NCBI GenBank assembly: GCA_032252755.1
Contig: JAVUPY010000090.1
Coordinates: 1-64,000 of the forward strand
From: Terriglobia bacterium
GTDB lineage: Bacteria > Acidobacteriota > Terriglobia > Terriglobales > Acidobacteriaceae
Reading direction: 5' to 3'
Length of the DNA: 64,000 nucleotides
Positions 60,490 to 64,000 of the stretch are shown piece after piece. A program made the translations under genes and the position numbers. Numbering within the stretch: position 1 is the stretch's first letter; every line of letters starts with the position of its first letter. A model generated the notes under the pieces. The model searched no databases. It saw only the letters and a list, made by a program, of their open reading frames with translations, and was not told the origin of the DNA.

Positions 60490-61092
60490 TCAGCCCCGTT
60501 CGTACTTCCAGTTCCGCGACTTCCCTTCCGCCAGCCACTGCATCGACGTCGCCAAGCGCTTCCTCCGCGTCTCTTCCGTCTTCGCCTCGCCGACCCACTC
60601 CACATAATCCTTCTGCTTGGCATAGCTGAAACCGTCGAACGTCGTCTTCGCCTTCTTGTCCTTTTTCAGCGCGGTCTGAAAGTATGGCGGCACGATCAAG
60701 TCCTTCTTCTGCCTCTTCGAGCGTTCCGCAATCGGCGAGCCCACGCCTTCCTCGTTGAGCTGTTTCGCTTTCTTTAGATAACCAACAAGAACCTTTTTCG
60801 CAGGCAGGTCCTTCACTGACTTCAACCGTCCAAACGCTCCCATTGCACCCGCCGATTTCCCGCCCTCCGGAAGAATATGCTTGCTCTTCCACAACACCAG
60901 CGCACAATGCGCCTTGAAAGCCGACATCCCGCAAAGAATCCCCTGGTATTCGAAGAAAGGCATTCCCCACTTCATCGTTTCTTCCACCTCAGGGACGGCC
61001 TCGTGCACGGTCTCGCGAATCTGGCGAAGGATCGGCTGCGCAAATTCAGCAGCTTTGGTGATGTATGCATCGACGCGTTTATCAGTGCTCAT
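60490..61092 (-). CDS. YdeI/OmdA-type protein with DUF1801 domain
   Basis: A 200-residue soluble protein. The N-terminal part (DKRVDAYITKAAEFAQPILRQIRETVHEAVPEVEETMKWGMPFFEYQGILCGMSAFKAHCALVLW) is a DUF1801 domain, a small alpha-beta fold. The C-terminal YdeI/OmpD-associated region (VPPYFQTALKKDKKAKTTFDGFSYAKQKDYVEWVGEAKTEETRRKRL) is helical and basic. The family is widespread, sometimes linked to peptide or stress resistance, but its activity is not known. It converges with the GAF-HisKA gene, 10 bp from its stop. Confidence 0.88.
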   Translation of the reverse strand: MSTDKRVDAYITKAAEFAQPILRQIRETVHEAVPEVEETMKWGMPFFEYQGILCGMSAFKAHCALVLWKSKHILPEGGKSAGAMGAFGRLKSVKDLPAKKVLVGYLKKAKQLNEEGVGSPIAERSKRQKKDLIVPPYFQTALKKDKKAKTTFDGFSYAKQKDYVEWVGEAKTEETRRKRLATSMQWLAEGKSRNWKYERG

Positions 61093-61180
61093 ACCGCCGC
61101 AAGTCTACCGGCAAAACACCCGTGAAACCAGCAAAACACAACTCACCAGAGTCCGAGGTCCTTCGTCAATGTCCTTGGTT

Positions 61181-61954
61181 TTATTTTCCAAGCGTGGAAT
61201 TCTGCAATTTCCTGCGCTCTATCTCATCCTGAAGGTGCGCCTTCAGTTCTTCCGAAAGCCGCGCCGTTGCAAGTACCTCCCGCAACGCCTGGCTCGACAG
61301 TTGTTCTGAGAAGTACACGGCGCGCGACATCGGCGTATGCACGTTCTTCAACAGCGCAATCTGTATTTCCTTTCGCAACGACCACTTCGTATGCCGGCAC
61401 ACCGCGTGAACAAAGTGTTGCGGAGCGTCTTCGCGCATCAGCGCCCTCACTACAAACTGCTCCGTTAATCGTGAATTCAACAGCGCAGCGTCGCTGACGC
61501 GAGCCTCCGAATCAACCAGCAGCGCCGCGGCGATCCGAGTACTCCCTTCCTTCGCCAGCGTCAGCCGCTCGCCGCTGCTGATGGTCTCCAGCCGGTTGAT
61601 GATCGCCCCCTCGGCAATCATCTTGACGTCAGCCGGCACCGGCGGCAGCAACGCAATCTTCATCAGCTCAAACGTGTACAGCCGCCTTGCAATCGGCAGA
61701 GAGACGTAGCGCGGTGTTCTCGGGTGACACACCAGCCCGACGATCACCTTCCGGTGCTTCATCACCGCCACGTTTTTCGAGAGTTCTTCCAGGACATCGC
61801 CGCGCAGGTCGCGTCGAACCAGCAACGCGAGCGCCAGGTCTTCCGTCATCCGCCGATCCATGGCGGCCGCCCGTATCTCTTCCGCGACCTGCGAGTGCAC
61901 CATTAGCTCGAGTTCGGGAGGTGCCGCCGCTTTTTCACGGGGATCAACGTTCAT
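61181..61954 (-). CDS. Alpha-helical repeat protein of unknown function
   Basis: I do not recognise this 257-residue protein. It is almost all helix, with short amphipathic pairs such as DRRMTEDLALALLVRRDLRGDVLEELSKN, PIARRLYTFELMKIALLP, LTLAKEGSTRIAAALLVD, and VVRALMREDAPQHFVHAVCRH, which look like HEAT or leucine-rich-variant repeats (somewhat like DUF2336). No signal peptide is present. Its start codon overlaps the stop of the kinase-like gene (ATGA, 4 bp), so the two are translationally coupled and may work together. It ends the minus-strand pair. Confidence 0.68.
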   Translation of the reverse strand: MNVDPREKAAAPPELELMVHSQVAEEIRAAAMDRRMTEDLALALLVRRDLRGDVLEELSKNVAVMKHRKVIVGLVCHPRTPRYVSLPIARRLYTFELMKIALLPPVPADVKMIAEGAIINRLETISSGERLTLAKEGSTRIAAALLVDSEARVSDAALLNSRLTEQFVVRALMREDAPQHFVHAVCRHTKWSLRKEIQIALLKNVHTPMSRAVYFSEQLSSQALREVLATARLSEELKAHLQDEIERRKLQNSTLGK

Positions 61955-62889
61955 TCGTCGTACCGCACGCGTAGGTTCAAGTCGGAGTGCGCCATGCGTC
62001 GCGCCATCATGATCGCGCCCATCACCGGTGGCAGCGTCGTAAGCCGTACCTGCGATTCCGGCCGCTCCGCGTGAATGGAATTGTAAAAAGCGATCCGGAC
62101 GGTGGGCGAGTTACGGAAGATGCCTCCTGCCATGGCCACCCGAACATGATTGGCCCGAGGCCACAGCTTTCGCGCAACCAGCTTTGCGATCGTCGCCAGT
62201 TCGGCTCCAGCCTGCGTCAGCAGATCCTGTGCAATCGAATCCCCTGCGGCGGCCGCCGCCTGCACCGCGGGAAACAGCCGCGAAAAATCGTTCGGACCCG
62301 CCCGCGCGCACTTCGCGACCAGGTCGTCGGCATCCTGAATCTGCCAGAGCGGCAGCAGGTACTTGTCGAGACGCGTCTCCTGGTCGCCGTCCCACGCCCG
62401 CAGCAGCGCACTCACGGCTTTTCGCCCAATCCACGTCCCCGAGCCTTCATCGGACACAATCGGGCCACGCCCACCCGCACGCGCATTCTCCCCATCGCCG
62501 TTGATCCCGAATGCGATCGACCCGGTCCCGGAAATGACCATCACTCCCTCGGAACCGAAGAACGCCGCCTCGTGCGCGATCAACATGTCACCGACGATGG
62601 CGAATTGGCCCTCGATCAGCTCTGAGATGATGCGGTCGACAAGTTGACGCCCCGCCTCAATCGCCATTCCGGCCGAGCCAATGCAGGCAAAGTTGATGTC
62701 ATTACGGGTTACGCCGGCCTTTGAGCAAACGTTTTCGATCCCGCTGCGCAGAACCCTCTGCACCGTGGCATCGTCATTGCGTGTAGGACTGGAACCGCCC
62801 TCGGTTACCCGGGCGAGAATGTAGTCTTCATCGGCGAGCGCGAAACTGGTCTTCGTCCCGCCGCCATCAATTCCGAGGTATAAGGGCAT
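61951..62889 (-). CDS. N-acetylglucosamine kinase-like protein (BadF/BadG family)
   Basis: A 312-residue ASKHA-fold sugar kinase. LYLGIDGGGTKTSFALADED is the phosphate-1 motif, GSEGVMVISGTGSIAFGI the phosphate-2/sugar region, GGRGPIVSDEGSGTWIGRKAV the substrate loop, and RVAMAGGIFRNSPTV the adenosine motif. Human NAGK and bacterial MurK-like enzymes share this layout, so it likely phosphorylates amino sugars from wall recycling. The ATG at 62889 starts at the fold; upstream ATGs add only non-homologous residues. A sodium symporter gene is divergent 99 bp away, and may import its substrate. Confidence 0.9.
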   Translation of the reverse strand: MPLYLGIDGGGTKTSFALADEDYILARVTEGGSSPTRNDDATVQRVLRSGIENVCSKAGVTRNDINFACIGSAGMAIEAGRQLVDRIISELIEGQFAIVGDMLIAHEAAFFGSEGVMVISGTGSIAFGINGDGENARAGGRGPIVSDEGSGTWIGRKAVSALLRAWDGDQETRLDKYLLPLWQIQDADDLVAKCARAGPNDFSRLFPAVQAAAAAGDSIAQDLLTQAGAELATIAKLVARKLWPRANHVRVAMAGGIFRNSPTVRIAFYNSIHAERPESQVRLTTLPPVMGAIMMARRMAHSDLNLRVRYDE

Positions 62890-62988
62890 CTGAACCGAAT
62901 TGTGCCACATCAACCCGCCAGATTTCCCACACAAGTTGCCCTCCATCCTTGATAATGGCGGCACCTCCTCGAGGAGACGGCATTTTTA

Positions 62989-64000
62989 ATGGGACTCGGC
63001 TGGCTCGACCTGGCAATCATTCTGGTGTATCTGGCCGGCATTACGCTGTTCGGCCTTCGCTTTCGCAAAGCGCAACGCACCCTGCGCGACTACTTCCTCG
63101 CCGACAAGAATATTCCCTGGTGGGCGATCATGTTGTCCATCGTCGCCGCTGAAACCAGTGTGCTCACCATCATCAGCACGCCCGGTCTCTCCTACCAGGG
63201 CAACATGATGTTCCTGCAGGTCGTGATCGGCTACCTCATCGGCCGCATCGTGATCGCCGTGATCATGCTCCCGCACTACTTCAAGGGCGACCTCTTCACC
63301 GCCTACCAGCTCATGGAGCGCCGCTTCGGCCAGAAATTACGCTCGCTCACAGCCGGTCTTTTCCTTGTGACGCGTTCGGTTGCCGAAGGCGTGCGCGTGT
63401 TTGCCGTCGCCATCGTGGTCAGTATATCTCTGGGACAATTTCTCGGCGGCTTCTCGGATCTCAACCGCGACCTGATCTCGATCGGCATCGTGACCGCGCT
63501 GACTCTTATCTACACCTTCGAAGGCGGCATGGCCGCGGTCATCTGGACCGACGTGGTGCAGATGGCGATCTACATCGGCGGGACACTCGTCGGCTTCGTC
63601 ATGCTGCTTCACTACATACCCGGCGGCTGGCACCAGGTAGTCGCCGTTGGCGCGAGCGCAGGTAAGTGGAGGATCTTCAACTTCGCGCCGGACTTCTTCC
63701 AGACCTACACCTTCTGGGCCGGCGTGATCGGCGGCGCGTTCCTGACCACAGCAAGTCACGGCACCGACCAACTTATCGTGCAGCGGCTGCTCGCGGCCCG
63801 CTCTGAGCGCCAATCCAAGATCGCGCTCATCGGCAGCGGCATCGCCGTACTGATCCTCTTTGGGCTGTTCCTCACCCTCGGCGTCATGCTCTTCGCTTAT
63901 TACGGGAAACCGGCAGCCGACTTCGGCGGCCAGGACCGCATATTCCCCACGTTCATCGTCACAAAAATGGAGCACGGCATATCAGGATTGATGATCGCCG
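62989..64000 (+). CDS. Sodium:solute symporter family protein (3' end cut by window edge)
   Basis: The first 337 residues of an SSS-family transporter. MGLGWLDLAIILVYLAGITLFGLRFR is helix 1. AETSVLTIISTPGLSYQGN holds the family's sodium-site signature helix, and EGGMAAVIWTDVVQMAIYIGGTLVGFVML and HGTDQLIVQRLLAARSERQSK are the SSS blocks of the middle helices. At least seven hydrophobic segments are seen before the edge. The start ATG at 62989 has GAGGAG 12 bases before it, inside a CTCCTCGAGGAG palindrome (62965-62976). Sequence alone does not give the solute; the divergent amino-sugar kinase hints at amino sugars or sialic-acid-like compounds. Confidence 0.93.
   Translation, partial: MGLGWLDLAIILVYLAGITLFGLRFRKAQRTLRDYFLADKNIPWWAIMLSIVAAETSVLTIISTPGLSYQGNMMFLQVVIGYLIGRIVIAVIMLPHYFKGDLFTAYQLMERRFGQKLRSLTAGLFLVTRSVAEGVRVFAVAIVVSISLGQFLGGFSDLNRDLISIGIVTALTLIYTFEGGMAAVIWTDVVQMAIYIGGTLVGFVMLLHYIPGGWHQVVAVGASAGKWRIFNFAPDFFQTYTFWAGVIGGAFLTTASHGTDQLIVQRLLAARSERQSKIALIGSGIAVLILFGLFLTLGVMLFAYYGKPAADFGGQDRIFPTFIVTKMEHGISGLMIA

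Overview
This 64 kb window is gene-dense, GC-rich chromosomal DNA with no phage, integron, plasmid, CRISPR or insertion-sequence genes that I can see. The gene content suggests an acidobacterium of the Terriglobia/Koribacter type: a TonB receptor with an N-terminal carboxypeptidase-regulatory-like domain, a DUF2934 protein, many signal-peptide TPR and CarboxypepD_reg proteins, GTG/TTG starts, and several families of short palindromic or tandem intergenic repeats. That assignment is an inference from gene content; there is no rRNA in the window.

Layout. 1-6.5 kb (mostly minus): carA (cut by the left edge), an NAD(P)-binding protein, mnmA and a cysteine desulfurase (a tRNA 2-thiouridine pair), a membrane-anchored hypothetical, an alpha/beta hydrolase and truB. 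6.6-8.2 kb (plus): rhomboid protease, a 53-aa protein, and a PilZ protein preceded by a conspicuous folded leader. 8.2-11.8 kb (minus): a compact cluster GT2 - PTPS - PTPS - folE - SDR that looks like a tetrahydrobiopterin-type pterin pathway. 11.8-15.5 kb: a TlpA-like lipoprotein thioredoxin, a copper-type P1B-ATPase with duplicated YHS domains and a palindromic repeat inside its reading frame, and a divergent cysteine-less HMA-like small protein. 15.4-21 kb: a structured intergenic stretch, a GNAT protein, tRNA-Arg(TCG), a degenerate E1-alpha-like protein, a DJ-1/PfpI protein coupled to a cytidylate-kinase-like protein, a secreted protein and an M48 protease. 21-23.3 kb: groESL behind a sigma-A promoter and an exact CIRCE operator. 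23.6-31.7 kb: a cNMP/thioredoxin-reductase fusion, pirin, DUF2934, TonB receptor, malic enzyme-phosphotransacetylase and a zinc-ribbon protein. 31.8-39 kb: an NtrC-type regulator, Ada, an M23 peptidase, a GT39 transferase and a beta-carbonic anhydrase. 39.4-45.6 kb (plus): smc with a large acidic insertion in its ATPase head, purC, cvpA and a Fis-type HTH gene. 45.7-57 kb: TPR and barrel envelope proteins, aroA, hydrolase, PspC protein, a small HTH-like protein and a lone nuoB flanked by direct repeats. 57.5-64 kb: a serine hydrolase, a GAF-HisKA protein without an ATPase domain, a YdeI-like protein, a helical-repeat protein coupled to an N-acetylglucosamine-kinase-like gene, and a divergent sodium:solute symporter cut by the right edge.

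The most interesting items are the PilZ leader RNA with alternative pairings at its ribosome binding site, the pterin gene cluster with two mammalian-like PTPS paralogues, the acidic insertion in the SMC head, the ACCCACATCTGC palindrome family (one copy in-frame inside a protein), the operator-like inverted repeat over the predicted smc promoter, and nuoB between direct repeats. All family assignments come from reading motifs by eye; no database search was run.
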